DNA of 20,016 nucleotides from SVQP01 sp045603085. GTDB lineage: Bacteria; Bacillota; Clostridia; Oscillospirales; CAG-272. Under the pieces are notes generated by a model that did not search any database, had not been told where the DNA came from, and worked only from the letters and a program-made list of their open reading frames with translations. Positions 13,062 through 20,016 of this stretch are shown here, piece by piece. The translations under genes were made by a program, and so were the position numbers. How positions within the stretch are numbered: position 1 is the first letter of the stretch; each line of letters begins with the position of its first letter. The stretch lies in contig JAZULL010000122.1 in the NCBI GenBank assembly GCA_045603085.1, forward strand, positions 1 to 20,016, in the 5' to 3' direction.

Positions 13062-13120
13062 TTAACACAATTATAATGCGAAAATGTGTTAAAGTCAAGT
13101 ATATTCTTAAGATTAACACA
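13062..13120. promoter_or_regulatory. Three copies of an operator-like word TTAACACA
   Basis: TTAACACA at 13062-13069 and 13113-13120, and its reverse complement TGTGTTAA at 13085-13092. The starts are 23 and 28 bases apart. The first two flank the AbrB-like gene's promoter core; the third is close to the XRE gene's leader. The likely binder is the XRE or the AbrB-like protein. Confidence 0.65.
13070..13098 (-). promoter_or_regulatory. Sigma-A promoter of the AbrB-like gene
   Basis: Minus strand: TTGACT (13098-13093), 17-bp spacer, TATAAT (13075-13070). The word TGTGTTAA fills the half of the spacer next to the -35 box and TTAACACA directly follows the -10 box. Confidence 0.82.
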
Positions 13121-13138
13121 TTTTATGGGGTGTAGCGT

Positions 13139-13381
13139 ATGAAAATTTACGATTACAACGGCAGCAAAAACATTTGCGGTCCAAGAGTCAAGGAAGCCAG
13201 AAAGAAATGCAAGCTGTCGCAAGAAAACCTTGCGGCCAAGTTGCAGTTGGAGGGTGTGATCATTGAGCGCGACAGCGTTAGCAGAATCGAGATTGGAACA
13301 CGCTTCGTTGCAGATTATGAGCTTGCCGCACTGTGCAAAATTCTGCATGTCACGCCCGGATATTTACTGGGAATGGAATAA
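13139..13381 (+). CDS. Small XRE-family helix-turn-helix regulator
   Basis: 80 residues, almost entirely one Cro/CI-type helix-turn-helix domain at about 13-78. GPRVKEARKKCKLSQENLAAKL gives helices 1-2, DSVSRIEIGTRFVADYELAALCKIL gives the recognition helix and what follows, and HVTPGYLLGME is the usual end of the fold. There is no effector or dimerisation domain. GGGGTG lies 6 bases before the ATG. It is divergent from the AbrB-like gene over a 111-base region with three copies of TTAACACA, which suggests autoregulation and cross-control. I found no clear sigma-A promoter of its own. The targets are unknown. No phage or conjugative genes are nearby. Confidence 0.9.
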   Translation: MKIYDYNGSKNICGPRVKEARKKCKLSQENLAAKLQLEGVIIERDSVSRIEIGTRFVADYELAALCKILHVTPGYLLGME

Positions 13382-13386
13382 AGATA

Positions 13387-13410
13387 AGGGAGAACCCTCG
13401 GGTTCTCCCT
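13387..13410. terminator. Terminator between the XRE gene and mglC (bidirectional)
   Basis: AGGGAGAACC(C) pairs with (G)GGTTCTCCCT around a CTCG tetraloop, 10 bp, 5 bases after the XRE stop and just beyond the mglC stop. A short T-rich run follows on the plus strand (ATTTTA). The word GGGAGAACC recurs in the terminator at 12812-12849. Confidence 0.85.
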
Positions 13411-13413
13411 ATT

Positions 13414-14502
13414 TTACGTCTTGGCAATATGCTTTCTCATATCCAGCGCGCAGGCTACAAGAATGATCGCGCCCTTGATGACCGTCATGATGGCAGGCTC
13501 GAAATTGAGGAACACCAGCCCCGCGTTGACCAGCTGTAAAAGGAACACGCCCAGAATGACACCGCGGATCTTACCTACGCCGCCCATGAACGACACGCCG
13601 CCGATCACGCAGGCCGCGATGGCGTCCAGCTCGTAGTTGACACCCGTCGCCGTGGAGTTGGACGACACTCTGGCACACTCGACAAATGCCGACACACCGT
13701 ACAACACACCCGCCAGCACGAACACGCTGATGATGGTTCTCGCCACGCTGACGCCCGATACGGCCGCCGCCTCGGAATTGGTGCCCACAGCGAACATGTT
13801 CTTACCAAGCACGGTCTTATTCCACACGATCCACATAATGAGCGTTACGATGACAGCGATCCACAGATAGTTTGGCAGCTGCACACCGCCCAGATTGATG
13901 CCGCCCGTGACCAATCTCGTATAACTCGGGTCAAGTCCCGCAATGGGTGCGCTGTTGTTCTGCCCCAGCGACACGTACCACATCACGCCGCCGTACAGAA
14001 TCAGCTGTGTGCCCAGCGTGACGATAAACGGATGCAGCTTAAATTTGGACACCATAAATCCGTTAAAGCCGCCCACGATGCCGCCCACCAGCATGACCAG
14101 CAAGAGGGCCAGCGGAATCAGCCACGGGCTATACCCCAGCGCGGGAAACATTTTGTTTGCCACCGCATTCGATTGCAAAAGCGACGCGCAGATGCATGCG
14201 CAAAGCCCCAGACACCTGCCCGCCGACAGATCCGTACCCGTCAGCACGATGATGCCTGCCACACCCAGCGCCATGATCAGACGCGAGGCTGACTGCATGA
14301 GAATATTGACCACCGAATCGGCGGACAAAAAATTCGGATTATATGCAAATACCGCGATCACGAATACCGCGATCAGGATATATAAGGCGTTATCCAACAC
14401 GCCGTTTTTGATTGTCAGGGCCTTTTGTTTGCCCGACATGGCCTTGAAATTGCCCAGCCACCGCCGCGCCCTGCCAAAGACACCCGATACTTTTTGTTCC
14501 AT
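13414..14502 (-). CDS. mglC: Galactose/methylgalactoside-type ABC transporter permease
   Basis: 362 residues with about eight to ten membrane segments and the RbsC/MglC/XylH permease signature: GIIVLTGTDLSAGRCLGL near residue 90, GGIVGGFNGFMVSKFKLHPFIVTLGT in the middle, then AVSGVSVARTIISVFVLAGVLYG and DAIAACVIGGVSFMGGVGKIRGVILG near the end. It forms the membrane channel of the sugar importer. ATG 14502 has AGGGG 7 bases upstream; the preceding GTG (14505) is less likely. It is the third gene of mglBAC, 12 bases after mglA, the usual order. The transported sugar cannot be read from the permease; the MglB calcium loop points to galactose or glucose. Confidence 0.93.
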   Translation of the reverse strand: MEQKVSGVFGRARRWLGNFKAMSGKQKALTIKNGVLDNALYILIAVFVIAVFAYNPNFLSADSVVNILMQSASRLIMALGVAGIIVLTGTDLSAGRCLGLCACICASLLQSNAVANKMFPALGYSPWLIPLALLLVMLVGGIVGGFNGFMVSKFKLHPFIVTLGTQLILYGGVMWYVSLGQNNSAPIAGLDPSYTRLVTGGINLGGVQLPNYLWIAVIVTLIMWIVWNKTVLGKNMFAVGTNSEAAAVSGVSVARTIISVFVLAGVLYGVSAFVECARVSSNSTATGVNYELDAIAACVIGGVSFMGGVGKIRGVILGVFLLQLVNAGLVFLNFEPAIMTVIKGAIILVACALDMRKHIAKT

Positions 14503-14514
14503 CACACTTCCCCT

Positions 14515-15999
14515 TTACACGTATTTGGCGGCCATCGCCATGATTTTCTGCTCGGAAAACGCCTCTCTCTCCAGCTCGCCCGCGATCCTGCCGCCCGACA
14601 CCACTAAGATGCGGTCGCACACGCCCATCAGCTCGGGCATCTCGCTTGACACCATGACAATGCCCTTGCCCTCGCTTGCCATGCGGTCGATCAGCGCGTA
14701 GATCTCGGATTTCGCACCCACGTCCACGCCGCGACAGGGCTCGTCCAAAAGAAGAACGTCGGGGTCGGTCAGCAACCATCTGCCCAGTATCACCTTTTGC
14801 TGGTTGCCGCCCGAGAGCAGCTTGATGGGCGTACGATGCCCCGGGGCTTTGACGCGCAGATCCGAAATGATGCGGTCGGTATCCTTCTGCATGCGATGCG
14901 TGCGCAACAGCCCCAGTACGCCGCGATAGTGTCGGTATCTTGCCACGCAGGCGTTATCGCTCAGCGAAAGGCCGCCGAAAATGCCTGTGGCACGCCGCTC
15001 CTCGGTCAGCAGCGCAAGACCTGCCGCAATGGCATCCGCAGGGCGGCGGACGTCAAGTCTTTTGCCCGCCAGCGTCACGCTCCCGGCATCCATACGGCGC
15101 ATGCCGAACAGCGTTTCCAAAATCTCGGTGCGCCCCGCGCCCACCAGTCCGCCAAGTCCCACCACCTCGCCGCGGTGCACGGCAAAGCTGACGTCATGCA
15201 GCCCCTTGCCGCAAAGTCCCTCGACCCGCATCAGCACCTCACCGCGCTCTCTGTTGTGCTCGGGGTACAGATTTGTCAGCTCCCTGCCCACCATGCGCTT
15301 GATGATTGCCTCGGTGGTCAGATCGGCGGCCTTGTCGGTCGAGATATATTTACCGTCGCGCATAACGGTCACCTCGTCCGATATGGTCAGAATTTCGTCC
15401 ATCTTATGCGAGATATAGATAATGCCGCATCCGCGCTCGCGCAACCGGCGGATGATGCGGAACAGATGCGCCACCTCGCGGTCGGACAGCGACGAGGTGG
15501 GCTCGTCCAGCACCAGCACGCGGGCATTATACGACACCGCCTTGGCGATCTCCACCATCTGCCGCTGGGCCACCGACAGCCTGCCGATGACGGCCGCGGG
15601 GTCAACCTCCACGCCGAGATCCTCAAAAAGCTCGCGCGTTCTCTCCCTCATATACTTCTCGCGCACAAGTCCTGCGCGCACAGGGTATCTGCCCAGCCAG
15701 ATGTTGTCCGCCACACTGCGCCGCAGCGCTTGGTTGAGCTCCTGATGCACCATGGCAACGCCGTGCTCCATGGCATCTGCAGGGTTTTTGAACACCACCT
15801 CGCGGCCTCCCAGCCGAATACTGCCGCTATCCTTTTGATAGATGCCGAACAGGCACTTCATCAAAGTCGATTTCCCTGCACCGTTCTCGCCCATGAGCGC
15901 ATGCACGCTGCCCGGACGGACACACAGCTGTGCGCCGTCCAGCGCGCGGACGCCGGGAAAGATTTTGACCACGTCCCGCATTTCCAGAATATATTCCAT
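14515..15999 (-). CDS. mglA: Galactose-type ABC transporter ATP-binding protein (double ATPase)
   Basis: 494 residues with two ATPase domains in tandem, typical of MglA/RbsA. Domain 1 has Walker A GENGAGKST (37-45), the signature LSVAQRQ and Walker B VLVLDEPTSS. Domain 2 has the signature LLSGGNQQK and Walker B VLLLDEPCRGVD, but its Walker A position reads GLVGAGRTE, the degenerate form seen in this family. The protein powers sugar import from the cytoplasmic face. GAGG lies 7 bases before the ATG. It sits between mglB (32-base gap) and mglC (12-base gap) in one operon. Confidence 0.95.
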   Translation of the reverse strand: MEYILEMRDVVKIFPGVRALDGAQLCVRPGSVHALMGENGAGKSTLMKCLFGIYQKDSGSIRLGGREVVFKNPADAMEHGVAMVHQELNQALRRSVADNIWLGRYPVRAGLVREKYMRERTRELFEDLGVEVDPAAVIGRLSVAQRQMVEIAKAVSYNARVLVLDEPTSSLSDREVAHLFRIIRRLRERGCGIIYISHKMDEILTISDEVTVMRDGKYISTDKAADLTTEAIIKRMVGRELTNLYPEHNRERGEVLMRVEGLCGKGLHDVSFAVHRGEVVGLGGLVGAGRTEILETLFGMRRMDAGSVTLAGKRLDVRRPADAIAAGLALLTEERRATGIFGGLSLSDNACVARYRHYRGVLGLLRTHRMQKDTDRIISDLRVKAPGHRTPIKLLSGGNQQKVILGRWLLTDPDVLLLDEPCRGVDVGAKSEIYALIDRMASEGKGIVMVSSEMPELMGVCDRILVVSGGRIAGELEREAFSEQKIMAMAAKYV

Positions 16000-16031
16000 A
16001 CTCTCGCCTCGTACAATCGTTTTTCGTATAC

Positions 16032-17123
16032 TTAGTCTGCGCTCACCGGTGTATAGGGAATGCGGAGCTTGCGCACGTCCTGCTCAAACCGATACTCGGT
16101 TCCCTCAAGGAAGGATCTGCCCTCCATGATATTGGCCGCGATGGCAACGATGGCCTTGGCCATGGCCTCGCCGTCCTGCTTGACAGTTCCCTGCATTTTG
16201 CCGTTCTTGATGGCATCCATGGCGGTGGACAGCGCGTCTACGCCGAACACCGGGATATAGTCCCCCTTGCCGTCCCGGCTGCCTTGGGTGTTAAATCCCT
16301 TGGCCTCCAGCGCGGAGATGACACCCAGCGCCATATCGTCGTTGTTACACAGCACAAGCTCGATATTGGGAATACCGTTCTGCACGCGGAAGAGCGAGCC
16401 CATCATATTATTGGCGGTTGCGCTGTCCCAGTTGGCAAGCTGATCCGCGCCCACACGAACAAGCACTGCGCCCTCCTTATCGGCGGCGGTCAGGTCATCG
16501 TCCTCTGCAAGCAGTCTGTTGGCCTCGGAAACCGCATACTTGGTGCGCCCGTCAGCCTCGGCATTGCCCACCTCGGCGCGGAACATGGCATATTGGATCT
16601 TACCGTCGCCGTTGCGGTCGTATTTGCGGAAATCCTCGTTATCATCCAGCATATCAGCCACCAGCTCGCCCTGCATATATCCGGGCGCGTCGGGGTCTGT
16701 GCCCACAAAACAGATATTGTCGGCCGTGTTGACCGCCGCGTCCGACACCTCGCGGTTAAAGAAAATGACCGGCAGACCCTTGGCGTGCGCCTTCTCGGCC
16801 AACGCCTGACCCGCACTCTGGAAATCCACGGCGTTGATGATCAGCAGATCCGCGCCCTGCGTAATGGCAGTATCGATCTGTGTGCTCTGGGTCTGCTGGT
16901 TGTTCTCGCCGTTATAAAAGGTGACCGTCATGCGGTCGCGGTATTGCTTGAAGCCGTTTTCCAGCGCGGTGCGCACGGTGGCGATATAGCTGTCGTCAAA
17001 TTTGTAGGCGAACACCGCCACGCGATACGTGTCCCGTCTGCCACAGCCCGTCATGCACGCGCCAAGCAGCATGCACAGACACATAAGTCCGCACAGCGCC
17101 CTTGCTTTTCTTGATTGTTTCAT
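16032..17123 (-). CDS. mglB: Galactose/glucose-binding lipoprotein of the Mgl importer
   Basis: 363 residues. A lipoprotein signal ends in LLGAC with the lipidated cysteine at residue 23 (a second Cys at 27). The periplasmic-binding fold follows: YRVAVFAYKFDDSYIATVR, LLIINAVDFQSAGQ, LPVIFFNREVS and the late segment LVLCNNDDMALGVISALEAKG. The calcium loop D169-RNGDGKIQ-Y178 matches the EF-hand-like loop of galactose-binding protein (D, N, D, Q ligands), which favours galactose or glucose over ribose as the substrate. ATG 17123 has GGAGG 5 bases upstream; a TTG at 17135 is in frame but lacks a ribosome site. The leader contains an inverted repeat that overlaps this ribosome site. It heads the mglBAC operon. 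I found no convincing sigma-A promoter. Confidence 0.95.
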   Translation of the reverse strand: MKQSRKARALCGLMCLCMLLGACMTGCGRRDTYRVAVFAYKFDDSYIATVRTALENGFKQYRDRMTVTFYNGENNQQTQSTQIDTAITQGADLLIINAVDFQSAGQALAEKAHAKGLPVIFFNREVSDAAVNTADNICFVGTDPDAPGYMQGELVADMLDDNEDFRKYDRNGDGKIQYAMFRAEVGNAEADGRTKYAVSEANRLLAEDDDLTAADKEGAVLVRVGADQLANWDSATANNMMGSLFRVQNGIPNIELVLCNNDDMALGVISALEAKGFNTQGSRDGKGDYIPVFGVDALSTAMDAIKNGKMQGTVKQDGEAMAKAIVAIAANIMEGRSFLEGTEYRFEQDVRKLRIPYTPVSAD

Positions 17124-17127
17124 AATT

Positions 17128-17160
17128 GCCTCCAAAATGGTTTTTCATGCTTTATTTTGG
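17128..17160 (-). promoter_or_regulatory. mglB leader hairpin overlapping the ribosome site
   Basis: On the mglB transcript CCAAAAT (17160-17154) can pair with ATTTTGG (17138-17132), 7 bp around a 15-base loop. The two final G of the 3' arm are the first two bases of the GGAGG ribosome site (17132-17128). Confidence 0.45.
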
Positions 17161-17260
17161 CTCGCAGTACGGTTTTTTATAAGCAAGGCCGCTTGTCAAA
17201 TATTGCAAGATGCTCTCGCATTCAATTTGCGTTCAAATTCCCGTTTTTCGCTTGAAATCG

Positions 17261-17289
17261 TTGACATTTTTCGCGGTATATGATATAAT
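17261..17289 (+). promoter_or_regulatory. Consensus sigma-A promoter of the ligase/iorA operon
   Basis: TTGACA (17261-17266), exactly 17-bp spacer, TATAAT (17284-17289), 42 bases before the start codon. Full consensus. Confidence 0.92.
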
Positions 17290-17330
17290 GAAATATCTAT
17301 TTTTTTATTACCCGTGCAAGGAGTTTTTTC

Positions 17331-18965
17331 ATGGTCATTACAGACATTCTGGATAACAACGCCAAGCTATATACAAACGAGGTAGCTTTGGTGGAGATCA
17401 ACCCCATGTTTGAGCCGCAGAGCCGCATCACATGGCGCGATTATGCACTCATGCAGCCCGAGCCCGGCCAGCCCTTCCGCCGTGAGATCACCTGGGAGCA
17501 ATTCTGGAAGAGAGCCAATCGCTTTGCCAACCTGTTGCTCAGCCGCGGCTGTCACAAGGGCGACAAGGTTGCCATTCTGATGATGAATTCCATTGAGTGG
17601 CTTCCCATTTACTTCGGTATCCTCAAGGCAGGTGCCGTTGCCGTACCGCTCAACTACCGCTATACCGCGGATGAAATCAAATACTGTCTGGACAAGTCCG
17701 ACAGCACCATGGTCATCTTCGGCCCCGAGTTCATCGGCCGTATGGAGGCTATCAGCGATCGCATCCCGCGCGTGCGCCATCTCTTTTACGTTGGCGAGGA
17801 CTGCCCCGCATTTGCCGACAGCTACGATAAAATGATCGCCTACTGCACCTCGCGTCAGCCCGACGTAACGCTTTCCGAGGACGACGACGGCGCGATCTAT
17901 TTCTCGTCCGGTACAACGGGATTCCCCAAGGCCATCCTGCACGCTCACCGCTCGCTGACCCACGCCATGCTGACCGAGCACAACCACCACGCCCAGACCC
18001 ACGACGACGTCTTTCTCTGCATCCCGCCTCTGTACCACACCGGCGCAAAAATGCACTGGATGGGCAGCTTGTTTGCAGGCGGCAAGGCGGTGCTTCTCAA
18101 GGGTGTCAACCCCGAGTGGATCCTCAAGGCCGCATCGGATGAAAAATGCTCGATCGTCTGGCTCTTGGTGCCGTGGGCACAGGACATTCTGGACGCGCTG
18201 GAGAGAGGTGAGCTCAATCTCTCGGACTACGACCTCTCGGCATGGAGACTGATGCACATCGGCGCGCAACCCGTTCCGCCCTCGCTGATCAAGCGTTGGC
18301 TGGAGGTCTTCCCGAATCATCAGTACGACACCAACTACGGTCTGAGCGAGTCCATCGGCCCCGGCTGCGTACACCTTGGCGTGGAAAACGTGGACAAGGT
18401 GGGTGCGATCGGCAAGGCAGGCTTTGGCTGGAAGACCCGCATCATTGACCCGCAAGGCAGAGCTGTTGCACGCGGCGAGGTCGGTGAGCTTTGCGTCAAG
18501 GGTCCCGGCGTGATGAACTGCTATTATAACGACCCCGAGGCCAGCGCAGAGGTTCTGCGCGACGGCTGGCTGCTCACGGGCGACATGGCCATGGAGGACC
18601 CCGACGGCTTTATCTATCTGGTGGACAGAAAGAAGGACGTTATCATCACGGGCGGCGAAAACCTCTACCCCGTACAGATCGAGAACCACATCCGCGCACA
18701 CGAGGCGGTCAAGGACGTAGCGGTCATCGGTCTGCCGCACGAGCGTCTTGGTGAGATCGCGGCCGCCATCATTGAGCTCAAGGAGGGCTTTACGGCCACC
18801 GAGGAGCAGATCAACGATTTCTGCGCATCGCTGCCCAGATACAAGCGTCCGCGCAAGATCATCTTTGCCACCATTCCGAGAAACCCCACGGGCAAGATCG
18901 AAAAACCCAAGCTCCGCGAGCAATACTGCGGCGGCAGTCTGGTGGAACAGCAAATTCAAAATTAA
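17331..18965 (+). CDS. AMP-forming acyl-CoA synthetase/ligase
   Basis: 544 residues, normal for class I adenylate-forming ligases (ANL superfamily). The P-loop-like motif is SSGTTGFPK at 192-200. NYGLSE at 335-340 contacts the adenylate. LTGD with D418 binds the ribose, and RKKDVIITGGENLYP is the hinge region. The catalytic lysine is K522 in PTGKIEK. The enzyme activates a carboxylic acid as an acyl-AMP and transfers it to CoA in the cytoplasm. The chain type is not evident; fatty and aromatic acids are both possible. AGGAG lies about 7 bases before the ATG. iorA follows after 20 bases, a pairing that suggests aryl-acetate/aryl-acetyl-CoA interconversion during breakdown of aromatic amino acids. 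The strong promoter suggests high expression. Confidence 0.92.
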   Translation: MVITDILDNNAKLYTNEVALVEINPMFEPQSRITWRDYALMQPEPGQPFRREITWEQFWKRANRFANLLLSRGCHKGDKVAILMMNSIEWLPIYFGILKAGAVAVPLNYRYTADEIKYCLDKSDSTMVIFGPEFIGRMEAISDRIPRVRHLFYVGEDCPAFADSYDKMIAYCTSRQPDVTLSEDDDGAIYFSSGTTGFPKAILHAHRSLTHAMLTEHNHHAQTHDDVFLCIPPLYHTGAKMHWMGSLFAGGKAVLLKGVNPEWILKAASDEKCSIVWLLVPWAQDILDALERGELNLSDYDLSAWRLMHIGAQPVPPSLIKRWLEVFPNHQYDTNYGLSESIGPGCVHLGVENVDKVGAIGKAGFGWKTRIIDPQGRAVARGEVGELCVKGPGVMNCYYNDPEASAEVLRDGWLLTGDMAMEDPDGFIYLVDRKKDVIITGGENLYPVQIENHIRAHEAVKDVAVIGLPHERLGEIAAAIIELKEGFTATEEQINDFCASLPRYKRPRKIIFATIPRNPTGKIEKPKLREQYCGGSLVEQQIQN

Positions 18966-18985
18966 TTCAAGGAGATCCTTTATAT

Positions 18986-20016
18986 ATGTCCAAAAAGCTT
19001 ATGCTCGGTAACGCCGCCGTTGCGCGCGGCGCTTATGAGGCAGGTGTGCGCGTAGTATCCTCTTACCCCGGCACTCCCAGCACCGAGATTACCGAAAATA
19101 TTGTGCAATATCCCGAGATCAACGTTGAGTGGGCACCCAACGAAAAGGTGGCCGCCGAGGTTGCCATCGGTGCCGCCATCGGCGGCGGTCGCGCCATGAC
19201 CTGCTGTAAGCACGTTGGTCTTAACGTCATGGCTGACCCCTTCTTTACCGCGTCCTACACCGGCGTCAATGCCGGTCTTGTCATTGCCGTGGCGGACGAT
19301 CCCGGCATGCACTCCTCCCAAAACGAGCAGGATTCCCGCCACTATGCAAAGGCGGCAAAGCTGCCCATGCTCGAGCCCGCTGATTCCTCCGAGTGCCTGG
19401 AGTTCACCAAGCTGGCTTACGACCTCTCCGAGCAGTTTGACACCCCCGTCATGCTCCGTCTTTCCACCCGCATCTCGCATTCCCAGAACCCCGTGGAGCT
19501 TTCCGAGCGAGTGGAAGTGCCCGTTAAGCCTTACGAAAAAGACATTCCCAAGTACGTCATGATGCCCGCTATGGCCATCGGTAAGCACGTCAAGGTGGAA
19601 GAGCGTCAGCGCGCGCTGACCGCATACGCCGAGACCTCGCCGCTCAACGCCGTTGAGGACAACGGTTCCCGCATCGGCGTCATCGTTTCGGGCACGACGC
19701 ATCTTTACGCCCACGAGGCTCTTGGCAACACCGTCAACTACTTAAAGCTCGGCATGGTCTACCCCCTGCCCGAGCAAAAGATCAAGGATTTCGCCGCGTC
19801 GGTGGACACCCTTTGGGTGATCGAGGAGCTTGATCCCTTTATCGAGGAGCATTGCAACAACATCGGCGTCAAGGTCAGCGGCAAGCAACACTTCACCCTG
19901 CTTGGCGAATACACCCCCGCCATGATCCGCTCGTCTGTGCTGGGCACGCCCAATCCCGCATACGTTGCACTGGAGTCTGCCATTCCCGGCCGTCCTCCAA
20001 GTCGGATCGTAGCCAT
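18986..20016 (+). CDS. iorA: Indolepyruvate:ferredoxin oxidoreductase alpha subunit, 5' part
   Basis: About 343 residues before the window ends. The enzyme oxidises indolepyruvate and other arylpyruvates to aryl-acetyl-CoA, passing electrons to ferredoxin. The N-terminal pyrimidine-binding domain is clear: MLGNAAVARGAYEAGVRVVSSYPGTPSTEI, then WAPNEKVAAEVAIGAAIGGGRAM, KHVGLNVMADPFFT and VIAVADDPGMHSSQNEQDSR. AAGGAG precedes ATG 18986 by about 11 bases. The gene follows the ligase by 20 bases. At the end the text reads IPGRPP, where the family continues into a cysteine motif (xCxGCPHR) for the thiamine diphosphate domain. Instead the last 16 bases give SRIVA with codons unlike the rest, so real homology probably stops at about base 20000. 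The iron-sulfur domain and iorB would lie beyond the window. Confidence 0.93.
   Translation, partial: MSKKLMLGNAAVARGAYEAGVRVVSSYPGTPSTEITENIVQYPEINVEWAPNEKVAAEVAIGAAIGGGRAMTCCKHVGLNVMADPFFTASYTGVNAGLVIAVADDPGMHSSQNEQDSRHYAKAAKLPMLEPADSSECLEFTKLAYDLSEQFDTPVMLRLSTRISHSQNPVELSERVEVPVKPYEKDIPKYVMMPAMAIGKHVKVEERQRALTAYAETSPLNAVEDNGSRIGVIVSGTTHLYAHEALGNTVNYLKLGMVYPLPEQKIKDFAASVDTLWVIEELDPFIEEHCNNIGVKVSGKQHFTLLGEYTPAMIRSSVLGTPNPAYVALESAIPGRPPSRIVA

Noticed and set aside
12833..13381. Toxin-antitoxin system made of the AbrB-like and XRE proteins
   Set aside because: Both proteins are DNA-binding and neither resembles a toxin; they are divergent, not co-transcribed as most toxin-antitoxin pairs are.
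17176..17200. TTGACA and TATAAA on the minus strand upstream of mglB as a sigma-A promoter
   Set aside because: The two boxes are only about 12 bases apart, too close for sigma-A.
17367..18959. 530-residue open frame antisense to the acyl-CoA ligase
   Set aside because: It mirrors a clearly conserved ligase gene, has no ribosome site, and its translation shows no recognisable domain; long antisense frames are expected from the GC-rich codon pattern.

Overview
The window looks like a chromosomal piece from a spore-forming Clostridia bacterium (Bacillota), probably an uncultured gut member of the Oscillospirales or a related order. The reasons are SpoIVA with the usual family length and C-terminus, strong AGGAGG-type ribosome sites, sigma-A promoters close to TTGACA-N17-TATAAT, a lysine (L-box) riboswitch, a split transketolase, an Mgl-type sugar importer and an indolepyruvate:ferredoxin oxidoreductase gene. 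No sequence comparison was run, so the lineage is an inference. Most of the window is fairly GC-rich. The first 1.4 kb is visibly AT-richer and looks like accessory DNA.

Layout. 1-1440: the 3' end of a PnuC-like transporter gene, a compound palindrome array (295-506), and an AT-rich lipoprotein gene with its own terminator. 1502-3010 (minus): a two-gene unit of a PHP-domain phosphoesterase and a sugar-isomerase-like TIM-barrel protein. 3126-3581 (plus): a small, degenerate ferritin-like protein that converges on spoIVA (3653-5131, minus), with a shared bidirectional terminator. 5231-7019 (minus): the two transketolase subunits. 7212-9836 (plus): an RNHCP zinc-ribbon protein, an alpha/beta hydrolase, the RuvX/YqgF Holliday junction resolvase and a single-pass membrane protein. 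9859-12849 (plus): consensus promoter, lysine riboswitch with terminator, then dapA-dapB-ddh with overlapping genes. This operon alone covers aspartate semialdehyde to meso-diaminopimelate. 12833-13381: a divergent AbrB-like/XRE regulator pair around three copies of an 8-bp operator-like word. 13414-17123 (minus): mglB-mglA-mglC, a galactose-type ABC importer. 17331-20000 (plus): an AMP-forming acyl-CoA ligase followed by iorA, which runs off the window.

How the genes fit together. Sugar uptake (mglBAC) and transketolase fit carbohydrate metabolism. The lysine-controlled dap operon supplies cell-wall and spore precursors, since dipicolinate branches from the same pathway. SpoIVA builds the spore coat base. 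The ligase and iorA point to oxidation of aromatic amino acids through arylpyruvates to aryl-acetyl-CoA.

The items most worth a second look are the palindrome array, the AbrB/XRE pair with its three operators, the degenerate ferritin-like gene next to spoIVA, and the last 16 bases (20001-20016). Those bases break a conserved IorA motif and look foreign to the gene. I saw no CRISPR array, tRNA, rRNA, transposase or phage genes.
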